Assembly: GCA_023434365.1 (NCBI GenBank)
Contig: JAEYSV010000048.1
Coordinates: 1 to 21,316, forward strand
Direction of reading: 5' to 3'
Source of the DNA: Bacillota bacterium
Lineage (GTDB): Bacteria > Bacillota > Clostridia > Lachnospirales > Lachnospiraceae
Length of the DNA: 21,316 nucleotides
Part shown: positions 15,143 to 21,316 of the stretch, in pieces
Position numbering within the stretch: position 1 is the first letter of the stretch
How the letters are laid out: every line of letters begins with the position of its first letter
Program-made: the position numbers and the translations under genes
The notes under the pieces: generated by a model
Told to the model about the DNA's origin: nothing
Seen by the model: only the letters and a program-made list of their open reading frames with translations
Database searches by the model: none

Positions 15143-15305
15143 CATATGAGGGGGGTATAGAAAATGTATGAAAATACTTGCATATATAAGTATAAAGAAA
15201 GAGTGTGAAAATTGTATGTTTATGATGTGAAAAAAATATAAATTACTCTTTTTTTATAATGACTTGGAAATGTTGAGAGATTAATAGTTAATTAACATTA
15301 ATTTA
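15094..15305 (-). ncRNA. Candidate noncoding RNA of about 210 nt, unknown family
   Basis: The limits are set by a predicted minus-strand promoter (TTGCAA-17-TATAAC, 15340-15312) and a minus-strand terminator (15142-15094). No open frame of useful length with a ribosome site lies between them on the minus strand; the longest ATG frame near the 3' end is 22 codons without a Shine-Dalgarno. The 5' half is very AT-rich, with a 10-bp palindrome GTTAATTAAC (15287-15296) near the predicted start. The 3' part carries a C-run (complement of 15150-15155) before the terminator hairpin, which could be a pairing region for G-rich ribosome sites. I do not recognise 6S, SRP RNA, tmRNA or RNase P. It rests on motifs only. 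Confidence 0.35.
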
Positions 15306-15311
15306 TACATA

Positions 15312-15340
15312 GTTATACAGAAACTGACGTTGTTTTGCAA
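15312..15340 (-). promoter_or_regulatory. Promoter for the candidate ncRNA
   Basis: On the minus strand TTGCAA (15340-15335), 17 bp and TATAAC (15317-15312). It is divergent from, and only 7 bp away from, the plus-strand promoter at 15348. Confidence 0.5.
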
Positions 15341-15347
15341 ATTAGCA

Positions 15348-15376
15348 TTGTTAACCAATAGCATTTTTGGTAAAAT
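15348..15376 (+). promoter_or_regulatory. Promoter for the coiled-coil membrane protein gene
   Basis: TTGTTA (15348-15353), 17 bp and TAAAAT (15371-15376). Predicted leader to the ATG at 15454 is about 70 nt. Confidence 0.6.
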
Positions 15377-15453
15377 TACTATGTGATTTGATGAAGTGTT
15401 ATATTAACTGTGTAAGAACTTTATGAGAAATACTTTCAGTAAAGGAGAGTAAC

Positions 15454-16566
15454 ATGGAAAATTCAAATATTCTCGAAAGTGGAGTCTGGCAACTTCAGAA
15501 ACTAAAGGATAAAATACTGACGCTAGAAGAGCTTAAGAACAATTTCTATCGTGAAGATGCAGAAGAAAATCGTATTGAAAAGGAAATTGTCACAATTGAA
15601 AAAATGATTCAGGATGAGATTCATATGGTCGTATCGAAACGTGAAGAAGAAATTTCAATTACATATGATGAGCAGATTAGTCGAAGCCGTATGCGTATGA
15701 AAAAAATCCTAAAGAAAAAAATTAAAGCAAAAGATGTTAAGATTAAAGATAGAATTAATCAGGAAACGTCAACATTACAAGAAGATAATAGAAAGAGAAA
15801 GTTAGAAGTAAAAGCAGTATTAAATGAAAATCATATTACAGGTGTTTGTAATAATAGATTGTACTTTGCTTTATTTGCTCCCAAGGGAGTATCAGACTAT
15901 TTGATCGCAGGCATTTTCTTGTTGAGCATTTTTTTGATGATTCCAGTCATATTATATCAATATTTTTTTGCTAGCCATCCAGTACTTTTTACAATACTTT
16001 ATTATTTATTAGCTATTGGTGTTGTAGGTGGGAGTTATTATCTATTACTTAACGCCACGAAGAGAAAGAATCCGGCCGCAATTTCTAATGCAAAAGCAAT
16101 TCGATATAAGATTAGGCAGAATAACAGGAAAATTAATGCTATTAAGAGAGAAGTTAGAAGAGATAAGGATGAAAGCTCATATGGGCTAGAGGAATATGAT
16201 AAAGAAATTCATAATGTTGAAGCTAGCATAGCTGATGTAATTAATAAGAAAAAGGAAGCGTTAGCAGTATTTCAAAATACGACAAGTAAAGTGCTAGAGG
16301 ATACTATTAAGCAAAAGCATCAAGCAGAACTCGACAAGCTTAGAGAGGAGTATGATCGAGTTTACAACAGAACAAAGCAACATGAGGATAAAATTAAAGA
16401 GCTAACAGTTTGTCTTGCAGATCAATACGAAGCCTTCTTAGGAAAAAATTATATGTCAATTGATGCAATTGATCGGTTAATTAAAATTATGGAGGAGCAG
16501 GACTGCTATACAATTGGGCAGGCATTAGAAATTGAAAAGAATAGGGTGACACAGCCAGTGTCATAA
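15454..16566 (+). CDS. Coiled-coil membrane protein, function unknown
   Basis: The 370-aa protein has a symmetrical plan: a charged coiled-coil region (about 10-125), two membrane segments (about 148-171 and 177-199) separated by a very short turn, and a second long coiled coil (about 215-345). Both coils therefore lie on the same, presumably cytoplasmic, side and could pair with each other, like a hairpin-shaped membrane scaffold. Motifs such as NNRLYFALFAPKGVSDYLIAG before the first membrane segment do not match a family I know, and no ATP-binding or catalytic motif is visible. AAAGGAGAG precedes the ATG. The gene has its own promoter and a terminator, so it is monocistronic. Codon and base use do not stand out from the neighbours. 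Confidence 0.8.
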   Translation: MENSNILESGVWQLQKLKDKILTLEELKNNFYREDAEENRIEKEIVTIEKMIQDEIHMVVSKREEEISITYDEQISRSRMRMKKILKKKIKAKDVKIKDRINQETSTLQEDNRKRKLEVKAVLNENHITGVCNNRLYFALFAPKGVSDYLIAGIFLLSIFLMIPVILYQYFFASHPVLFTILYYLLAIGVVGGSYYLLLNATKRKNPAAISNAKAIRYKIRQNNRKINAIKREVRRDKDESSYGLEEYDKEIHNVEASIADVINKKKEALAVFQNTTSKVLEDTIKQKHQAELDKLREEYDRVYNRTKQHEDKIKELTVCLADQYEAFLGKNYMSIDAIDRLIKIMEEQDCYTIGQALEIEKNRVTQPVS

Positions 16567-16571
16567 TAGAA

Positions 16572-16621
16572 AACCAGATTATATGATATGACGTTAGAGA
16601 TATCATACAATCTGGTTGTTT
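16572..16621. terminator. Terminator between the coiled-coil gene and yyaC
   Basis: AACCAGATT (16572-16580) pairs with AATCTGGTT (16609-16617), and TATGATAT (16582-16589) with ATATCATA (16600-16607), separated by one mismatch. GTTTT follows on the plus strand and TTTTCTATT on the minus strand, so it can serve both convergent genes. Confidence 0.75.
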
Positions 16622-16633
16622 TAATGTGGAGTG

Positions 16634-17215
16634 CTATAGTTGTTTTTTCAGGCTTTTAGTATGAACGAGATATTGCAAACCGACACATATATAATCAGCT
16701 AGATGCATAACTACATCTAAGCGTGTTGTTTGTAACAACATATGATTTAATAGTCCGGATACGTTAACGATTCCTGTTATAAAGACATCTCCAATTGTAG
16801 GGAGTTCCTTATCAACGCCAATACCAGGTGATAAGGAACCGCTACCTAGAGTAACATATCCGATATGCCTTTCTTTACCCAAAGAGGCGTCAATGGCAAT
16901 AATAAATGGATTCTGATGATTCTTATATATGTGCTGAATGGTTTCATCTAAGTTTTTAGCATGGACGGGAGAAGATAATGTGCCATATACAGGAATACTT
17001 TTTTGGCCTGAATTAGTTATTTTGTATCCTATGATAGGTCCCAGACAGTCTCCAGTTGCACGGTCTGACCCAATGCAAAGTATAACAATAGTCTGTTCAG
17101 GTAAAACATGCTCATGTACTAAATTCTGCAGATGAGCTGCAAATGTATACACAGAATCAGTATCCATACAATTAAAATAGTATAACTTCTGTTTTGTATT
17201 CTCGGTTTGATTCAT
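16634..17215 (-). CDS. yyaC: Spore protease YyaC (DUF1256 family)
   Basis: The 193-aa protein belongs to the YyaC family, which is related in fold to hydrogenase-maturation peptidases and the germination protease and is found in spore formers. CIGSDRATGDCLGP (47-60) with its two acidic residues and AIDASLG (107-113) are the family signatures; SGSLSPGIGVDKELPTIGD (125-143) is also typical. There is no signal peptide. AAAGGA lies before the ATG. Exact substrate is not established for the family. Its presence is the best evidence here that the host sporulates. No clear forespore or mother-cell sigma-factor promoter could be assigned upstream. Confidence 0.9.
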   Translation of the reverse strand: MNQTENTKQKLYYFNCMDTDSVYTFAAHLQNLVHEHVLPEQTIVILCIGSDRATGDCLGPIIGYKITNSGQKSIPVYGTLSSPVHAKNLDETIQHIYKNHQNPFIIAIDASLGKERHIGYVTLGSGSLSPGIGVDKELPTIGDVFITGIVNVSGLLNHMLLQTTRLDVVMHLADYICVGLQYLVHTKSLKKQL

Positions 17216-17556
17216 AGTAATCCTTTCTATAAGAATTCTTCTTTACTAAAAGGATAAGGAAGAATCTTATTTTGAAAAATCTAATTATAATTATTACCGT
17301 GTAACCCTTAAATAGACGTAGGATGGATAAAAATTCGTCGCAAGATATTACAAAATAAGGAAATTATGAAGTTGAGAATATAAAAATAAGAAAAGAACAC
17401 GTAAAAAAAGTTGTTAAAAATGTTTATATTTTCAGAATAGGTAGAAAAGATTATTGTCCTTAGAAACTAATATGACAAAATACTTGTCCGCTATATGCTA
17501 CGATAGGTTAGAAAATTTCTGATTGTATCAGAGCAATAGGAAAGGCGGATATCGAT
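17216..17556. other. 341-bp divergent intergenic region between yyaC and the LysM gene
   Basis: This AT-rich stretch holds no credible gene. AAGAATTCTTC (17231-17241) and GAAGAATCTT (17259-17268) can pair with one bulge in the yyaC leader. ATGACA-16-TATGCT (17472-17477, 17494-17499) is a mediocre candidate promoter for the downstream LysM gene. Nothing else stands out. Confidence 0.4.
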
Positions 17557-18834
17557 ATGATGGAAAGTGTTAATAACAATGATCATGCAAAAACCGTTAA
17601 TAATAAAAATAGTTCGGTGAAATTACCAAAAAATATAAAACAGGTTGGCATTATAGAGACAAACAAGCATATTTTCATTGAAGATTATGTAATGACGTAC
17701 ATAAAGCAGATGGCATTGAAAAGTTATGGGGTTTATCAAGCAGCTGTATTATTAGGACATATAGAAAAGGATGATAACTTTGATTACATTTTTATTAGTG
17801 GCGCTGTGGAAGCGCAGGACATATTGTTTGAAGAGGATATGGTCTTTACTAATGAAGCATGGACTTTAATATATGAAAATACAAAAAAGTATTTTGATGA
17901 TGCAGAGGTACTTGGTTGGTTTCTAACAAGACCTGGGCTCTCAATGGAAGTGAATGAGAGAATCACAAAAATTCATTTGAATAACTTTGCAGGTCTAAAT
18001 AAAGTTTTATTATTATACGATAGTGTAGAAAGAGAGGAAGCCTTTTATCTATTTAATAAGCAGGTGTTAGCAAAGCAAGAAGGTTACTACATTTACTATG
18101 AAAAAAATGATGCAATGCAAAGTTATATGATAGATCATAAAGATAAAAAAAGTATTGAAGCCGATTACATAGATAAAACAAGTATGGAAATTAGGCAGGT
18201 TCTTGAGCGAAAAAGGTTAGAGAAGGAGAAGAAGAGGAATGTAACAACCGTTGCTTATGCTGCAACCACAGTTGTAGCTGTAGTAGCATTGGTTGCAACA
18301 GCCACAGTAATATCTTCTCTAGATAATAATGGGAGCCAGAATGTTTTACATGGCGAACAAGTAGCTGTTTCAACTAACAATGGAGTAACAAGTTCCCAAA
18401 AACCTGATGATACAACAGTTAGTGTATCTCAGGGCGGTATTAAGATTAATGAGGGAACGAATCAAGGTGATAAAACAGAAACAGATAAGGAGCAAATAGA
18501 AAATAATCAAGACGATAATAAATCAACGCCAAGGCCGGAAGATATTCAAAAGGAGGAGGACCCTAAAGAAACGAAGAAGCCTAGTGAGACAAAAAAACCT
18601 GTGATTGAGGTAGAAGACACTGACCCAATTGACTCAGAGGATAATAAACCAAATTCTGAAGAAACATCAGCAGATACTACAAAAAAATATGTAATAAAAA
18701 AAGGTGATACACTGAATGCAATTAGCATGGAGTTGTATGGTAATAAGAAAAATGTAAAAGTGATAATGCAACTGAATAATTTGGAAGATGATAAGATATT
18801 TGCGGGACAAATGATTATAGTTCCTACAAAGTAG
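17557..18834 (+). CDS. Membrane protein with degenerate JAMM/MPN domain and extracellular LysM domain
   Basis: Residues 38-175 of this 425-aa protein read like an MPN (JAB1/Mov34) domain: AAVLLGHIEKDDNFDYIFISGAV has the fold's first strands, a helix follows the FTNEAW stretch, and VLGWFLTRPGL (118-128) lines up with the VxGWYHSHPG motif of active JAMM proteases. Both metal-binding His are lost (Leu123, Arg125), the following Ser and Asp are Asn133 and Ile136, and no Glu sits before the LLGH strand, so it should be inactive. A charged helix (205-228), a membrane segment (229-254) preceded by Lys/Arg, an acidic Lys/Pro/Thr linker (255-375) and a LysM domain (378-425, KKGDTLNAISMELYG) follow. 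The basic flank puts the MPN part inside and LysM in the wall or spore cortex. AAAGGCGG precedes tandem ATG codons. A DUF5711-like and a CvpA gene follow on the same strand. Confidence 0.85.
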   Translation: MMESVNNNDHAKTVNNKNSSVKLPKNIKQVGIIETNKHIFIEDYVMTYIKQMALKSYGVYQAAVLLGHIEKDDNFDYIFISGAVEAQDILFEEDMVFTNEAWTLIYENTKKYFDDAEVLGWFLTRPGLSMEVNERITKIHLNNFAGLNKVLLLYDSVEREEAFYLFNKQVLAKQEGYYIYYEKNDAMQSYMIDHKDKKSIEADYIDKTSMEIRQVLERKRLEKEKKRNVTTVAYAATTVVAVVALVATATVISSLDNNGSQNVLHGEQVAVSTNNGVTSSQKPDDTTVSVSQGGIKINEGTNQGDKTETDKEQIENNQDDNKSTPRPEDIQKEEDPKETKKPSETKKPVIEVEDTDPIDSEDNKPNSEETSADTTKKYVIKKGDTLNAISMELYGNKKNVKVIMQLNNLEDDKIFAGQMIIVPTK

Positions 18835-18848
18835 TAGAGAAATTATGG

Positions 18849-18876
18849 TGGATATCTTGGAAGAATATTGTATAAT
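18849..18876 (+). promoter_or_regulatory. Possible promoter for the DUF5711-like/CvpA pair
   Basis: TGGATA (18849-18854), 16 bp and a perfect TATAAT (18871-18876). The -35 is weak. No terminator separates this site from the LysM gene 14 bp upstream, so read-through is also likely. Confidence 0.45.
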
Positions 18877-18938
18877 AGTAAGAAGACACGTACTTATCAT
18901 TAAATAGTATGTATAAAATACTTATTGGAGTAAAAAGC

Positions 18939-20135
18939 ATGGCAAAAGTGATAGAAAACGTAGGGTTTTCCGACTACGATAAACGGATTAAACGACGAAA
19001 GAGAGTAAAAATATTAATAATTATTGTTTTTTTATTGGCTGTGGCCTCTGTTTGTGTATATATGGTTAATTCCTATATAAATAGAGTTTATACTAGCTAT
19101 GAGGTTGTTAATCGAATAGAAAGGCAAGATACAGAGTATTCCAACTACCATAGTTATCTCGATAAAGTTTTAAAGGTTAGCCGGGATGGAGCTAGTGCTA
19201 TAAATGCTGACGGTAGCGTGGAGTGGAACGGAAGTTATAGCATGAAGAGTCCAAAAACAGCAGTTTGCCAGAAGTATGTTGCTGTGGCTGATATTGGGAA
19301 TTATGAGGTGGTTGTCTTTAATGGTTCCGATTCTGGTAAGTCAATAAAAGTAGATTTTCCGATTGTGGATATTGAAGTGGCTTATCAGGGAGTTATTGCG
19401 GTAGTTATGGAGGATGAGGCGAAAAATAGAATTCAGGTTATCAATCCGTATACTAATGTAAATGCCTGCTTAGTAGATATTGAAACAATAGTTGAAAAAG
19501 ATGGTTTCCCCGTGAATATTGCATTATCTGAAGATGGGACAAAATTGGTAACAAGTTATATGGCAATTCAAAACGGAATAGTTCAGAATAAGCTTACTTT
19601 CTATAATTTTTCAGAGGTATGGCAAAATGTAGAGAATCGTCTTGTAGGAATGAAGGAGTATGGGAAGGAGATATTAGCCGATATTCAGTTTATTGATAAT
19701 AACACAATAGCTGTGTTTGGTGAAAACTTTTTAGAATTATTTGAAATGAAAGAACTTAGCCAAGATGTTACTAAAGCTATTGCTAGAATTGATTTTAACG
19801 AGGAAATAAAAAGTTGTTTTTATTCAGACAGTTATATTGGTTATACATTTGAGGATAGTACTACAAATGAATATACTTTAATCGTTTATAATTTAAACGG
19901 AGGGGTCGTGTTAAAGAAGAAGGTAGATTATGAGTATGATCATATTATTATGTCAGCAAAAGAAGTGATTTTTTATTCAGACACAAGTTGTAATATTATA
20001 AAACTAAATGGAGTTAATAAATTTTCTCATGCATTTAGTATTAATGTAGATTTCATAATGCCTATTAATAATTATGATCAATATTACTTTATAAATAATG
20101 CTGCGATTGAGGCAGTAAAACTAACGGAGGATTAA
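18939..20135 (+). CDS. DUF5711-like membrane-anchored beta-propeller-type protein
   Basis: The 398-aa protein begins with a basic stretch (KRIKRRKRVK) and one membrane segment (about 24-44), so the rest lies outside the membrane. The outer part is made of short repeated beta-rich units with alternating motifs (VSRDGASAINADGSVEW, YVAVADIGNYEVVVFNGSDSGK, IALSEDGTKLVTSY, IAVFGENFLELFEM), like a divergent WD/PQQ-type propeller. This matches what is annotated as DUF5711 in Lachnospiraceae; its function is unknown. The start at 18939 is preferred because TTGGAG is 8 nt upstream; an earlier ATG at 18909 has no ribosome site. The CvpA gene starts two bases after its stop, and the ribosome site for that gene (CGGAGG) lies inside this frame, so the two are co-translated. 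Confidence 0.8.
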   Translation: MAKVIENVGFSDYDKRIKRRKRVKILIIIVFLLAVASVCVYMVNSYINRVYTSYEVVNRIERQDTEYSNYHSYLDKVLKVSRDGASAINADGSVEWNGSYSMKSPKTAVCQKYVAVADIGNYEVVVFNGSDSGKSIKVDFPIVDIEVAYQGVIAVVMEDEAKNRIQVINPYTNVNACLVDIETIVEKDGFPVNIALSEDGTKLVTSYMAIQNGIVQNKLTFYNFSEVWQNVENRLVGMKEYGKEILADIQFIDNNTIAVFGENFLELFEMKELSQDVTKAIARIDFNEEIKSCFYSDSYIGYTFEDSTTNEYTLIVYNLNGGVVLKKKVDYEYDHIIMSAKEVIFYSDTSCNIIKLNGVNKFSHAFSINVDFIMPINNYDQYYFINNAAIEAVKLTED

Positions 20136-20137
20136 AT

Positions 20138-20833
20138 ATGAATTGGTTGCTTTTGGTGGTATTAGTTGTATTAGGGTTTTATGTTTGGAGAGGATACCAT
20201 AACGGGTTGGTAAAAACTGTGTTTGCTATTTTTACTATGATTATAGCACTTATTGCAGCTACTGTTTTTAGTCCGTTTCTGAGTAATGTGCTTCAGGATA
20301 ATGAAAGTATTTATGGATTTATTGAAGAAAAGGTGAATAGTGTTGTTAATGTGGATCAGGAGGTTCAGAGCAAAGCGGAGGAACAGTTATCAATTGACAA
20401 TATGCCATTTCCAGATTATTTTAAAGAGGTTTTATTTGAGAATAATAATAATGTAATATATGATGAAATGAATATAAGTAATTTTGATGATTATATCTCC
20501 GGATACATTACGCGAATGATACTAAATGCTCTTTCTTACTTTATTATATTCTTGACGGTATTTATTGTACTTAAAGTAATAGCTAACATACTTGATATTA
20601 TCAGTAAGCTTCCAATAATAAATGCAGTAAATAAAATGGCCGGTTTAGCAGTGGGGCTTATACAAGGGCTTATAGTAATATGGATTTTGTGTATTATTTT
20701 AAATATACTTAGTAGTACTGAGCTTGGAAATACTCTATTTAAAATGGTTAGCGAGAGTCCGGTACTAAGTTTTATATATAACAATAATCTATTGGTTCAC
20801 TATGTTATGGGCTTTAATCAGAGTATACTATAG
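20138..20833 (+). CDS. CvpA-family membrane protein
   Basis: The 231-aa protein has four hydrophobic segments (about 3-17, 25-47, 128-152, 166-190) with a polar stretch between the second and third. RGYHNGLVKTVFAIF (18-32) and PIINAVNKMAGLAVGLIQGL (159-178) match the CvpA/colicin V production family, which is broad and of uncertain biochemical role; some members affect envelope integrity. CGGAGG precedes the ATG within the end of the previous gene, giving tight coupling (2-bp gap). It is the last gene of the LysM/DUF5711/CvpA run. Confidence 0.85.
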   Translation: MNWLLLVVLVVLGFYVWRGYHNGLVKTVFAIFTMIIALIAATVFSPFLSNVLQDNESIYGFIEEKVNSVVNVDQEVQSKAEEQLSIDNMPFPDYFKEVLFENNNNVIYDEMNISNFDDYISGYITRMILNALSYFIIFLTVFIVLKVIANILDIISKLPIINAVNKMAGLAVGLIQGLIVIWILCIILNILSSTELGNTLFKMVSESPVLSFIYNNNLLVHYVMGFNQSIL

Positions 20834-20854
20834 GTTTGCCGTAGATGATTAGTA

Positions 20855-20906
20855 ATAAGAGTCGATTAATTACACGTGTACTTTAGCGTTATTAATCGAC
20901 TCTTAT
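20855..20906. terminator. Long hairpin after the CvpA gene, atypical terminator
   Basis: ATAAGAGTCGATTAAT (20855-20870) pairs perfectly over 16 bp with 20891-20906. The 20-nt loop begins with the palindrome TACACGTGTA (20871-20880). Neither strand has a proper T-tract after the stem (plus: GTGTTTG; minus: TACTAATC). It lies where the CvpA transcript should end, so termination is the likely role. Confidence 0.5.
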
Positions 20907-21050
20907 GTGTTTGAACTTGTGGCCCGTGAAATTGTGTGTAAAATTTCTACAATTGCGAGTATGATTATTATTTTTAGATGGATATACTATAGTGAAATTC
21001 TTCATAACTCCTTACTTTTAAGGTGTTTAGAAGGTGGTATAAAATGGTTT

Positions 21051-21110
21051 GAAAATTTACGAAAAAAATATAGAAAAAGTGTTGACATTGTCTTTCGCAG
21101 ATGATATAAT
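21051..21110 (+). promoter_or_regulatory. rRNA operon promoter with A-tract UP element
   Basis: TTGACA (21082-21087), exactly 17 bp and TATAAT (21105-21110) is a perfect consensus promoter, the only one in the window. A-tracts at 21051-21080 resemble an UP element. A 65-codon GTG-started frame (20907-21104) running across it is not a gene. The sequence between 20907 and 21050 shows nothing else I can support. Confidence 0.85.
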
Positions 21111-21116
21111 CGTTTT

Positions 21117-21316
21117 TGCTGACACGATAACAGCGAACAGTCAGCAACGAACATTGATAACTAAACAGTGAAACAACCTTGAAAATTCTAAAAGCGAAAC
21201 ATAGAGTTCGCAAAGAGATTTCAAATTAAGAACAGCTTTTGGATCGCAAGATTCAAACAGCAACCTTAAAACAGTAAACATGTCGAAAGACATGACGGTT
21301 AATAAAGCTAGCAGCT
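21117..21316 (+). other. 5' leader of an rRNA operon (16S gene expected just past the window end)
   Basis: The predicted transcript opens with an 8-bp hairpin, TTGCTGAC (21116-21123) with GTCAGCAA (21140-21147). Further on are ACCTTGAAAATTC (about 21175-21187), like the boxA-type antitermination and processing stretches of clostridial rRNA leaders, a GCGAA/TTCGC stem (21194-21198, 21207-21211), and CATGTC-GAAA-GACATG (21279-21294), a GNRA-loop stem. No coding frame is present. The mature 16S 5' end is not reached within the window. Confidence 0.7.

Noticed and set aside
15164..15208. 14-codon plus-strand frame after a G-rich run (possible leader peptide)
   Set aside because: The G-run resembles a ribosome site, but no plus-strand promoter precedes it, the recR terminator lies upstream, and nothing shows that the peptide is made.
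18909..18938. Earlier ATG for the DUF5711-like gene
   Set aside because: No ribosome site precedes it, whereas the ATG at 18939 has TTGGAG at 8 nt.
20907..21104. 65-codon GTG-started frame before the rRNA promoter
   Set aside because: No ribosome site, overlaps the hairpin end and the rRNA promoter including its -35, and the product looks random.
1..21316. CRISPR arrays, insertion sequences, prophage genes, tRNA genes
   Set aside because: No regularly spaced repeats, transposase or integrase motifs, terminal inverted repeats or tRNA cloverleaf were seen; base composition looks even across the window.

Overview
The window is low-GC, gene-dense DNA from a spore-forming Firmicute, most likely a member of the Lachnospiraceae/Clostridiales; Lachnoclostridium (Clostridium) phytofermentans-like is my guess. 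The grounds are a yyaC-type spore protease gene, AGGAGG-type ribosome binding sites, the pfk-dnaX-ybaB-recR order, a NiaR regulator and the start of an rRNA operon. No phage, transposon, CRISPR or tRNA gene is visible. Nearly every transcription unit ends in a recognisable hairpin, so the operon layout can be read directly.

Layout. 1-2.5 kb: a short, C-terminally truncated histidine kinase (-), a HIT-family hydrolase (+), and a stand-alone MurG (-). 2.5-6.5 kb: mtnN (+), a Lys/Glu-rich membrane protein of unknown function (+), and pgi (+) with its own promoter carrying an 8-bp inverted repeat. 6.56-7.53 kb: a convergent two-gene operon (-), a small conserved hypothetical followed by an M15 (VanY-like) peptidase domain protein. 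7.7-9.6 kb: niaR (+) and an EIIC_2-type membrane transporter (+), each preceded by a similar NiaR-like operator. 9.7-11.1 kb: a membrane-anchored CapA-type protein. 11.3-15.0 kb: pfk, dnaX, ybaB and recR as a compact operon. 15.0-15.45 kb: a gene-free stretch with two divergent promoters and a minus-strand terminator, which together define a candidate ncRNA of about 210 nt. 15.45-16.57 kb: a coiled-coil membrane protein. 16.6-17.2 kb: yyaC (-). 17.5-20.8 kb: a LysM membrane protein, a DUF5711-like protein and a CvpA-family protein, all on the plus strand. 20.8-21.3 kb: a long hairpin, a perfect-consensus promoter and a structured leader that should enter a 16S rRNA gene just past the window end.

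How the genes work together. Much of the content is core metabolism and DNA maintenance (glycolysis: pgi, pfk; SAH/MTA recycling: mtnN; replication and repair: dnaX, ybaB, recR). The rest is mostly envelope or spore related (murG, M15 peptidase, CapA, LysM, CvpA, yyaC). Two points are the most interesting. The first is the LysM protein at 17557-18834: its cytoplasmic N-terminal half reads as a catalytically dead JAMM/MPN domain, a fold better known from proteasome-lid and signalosome subunits. The second is the NiaR-boxed EIIC_2 membrane protein, a candidate vitamin B3 transporter.
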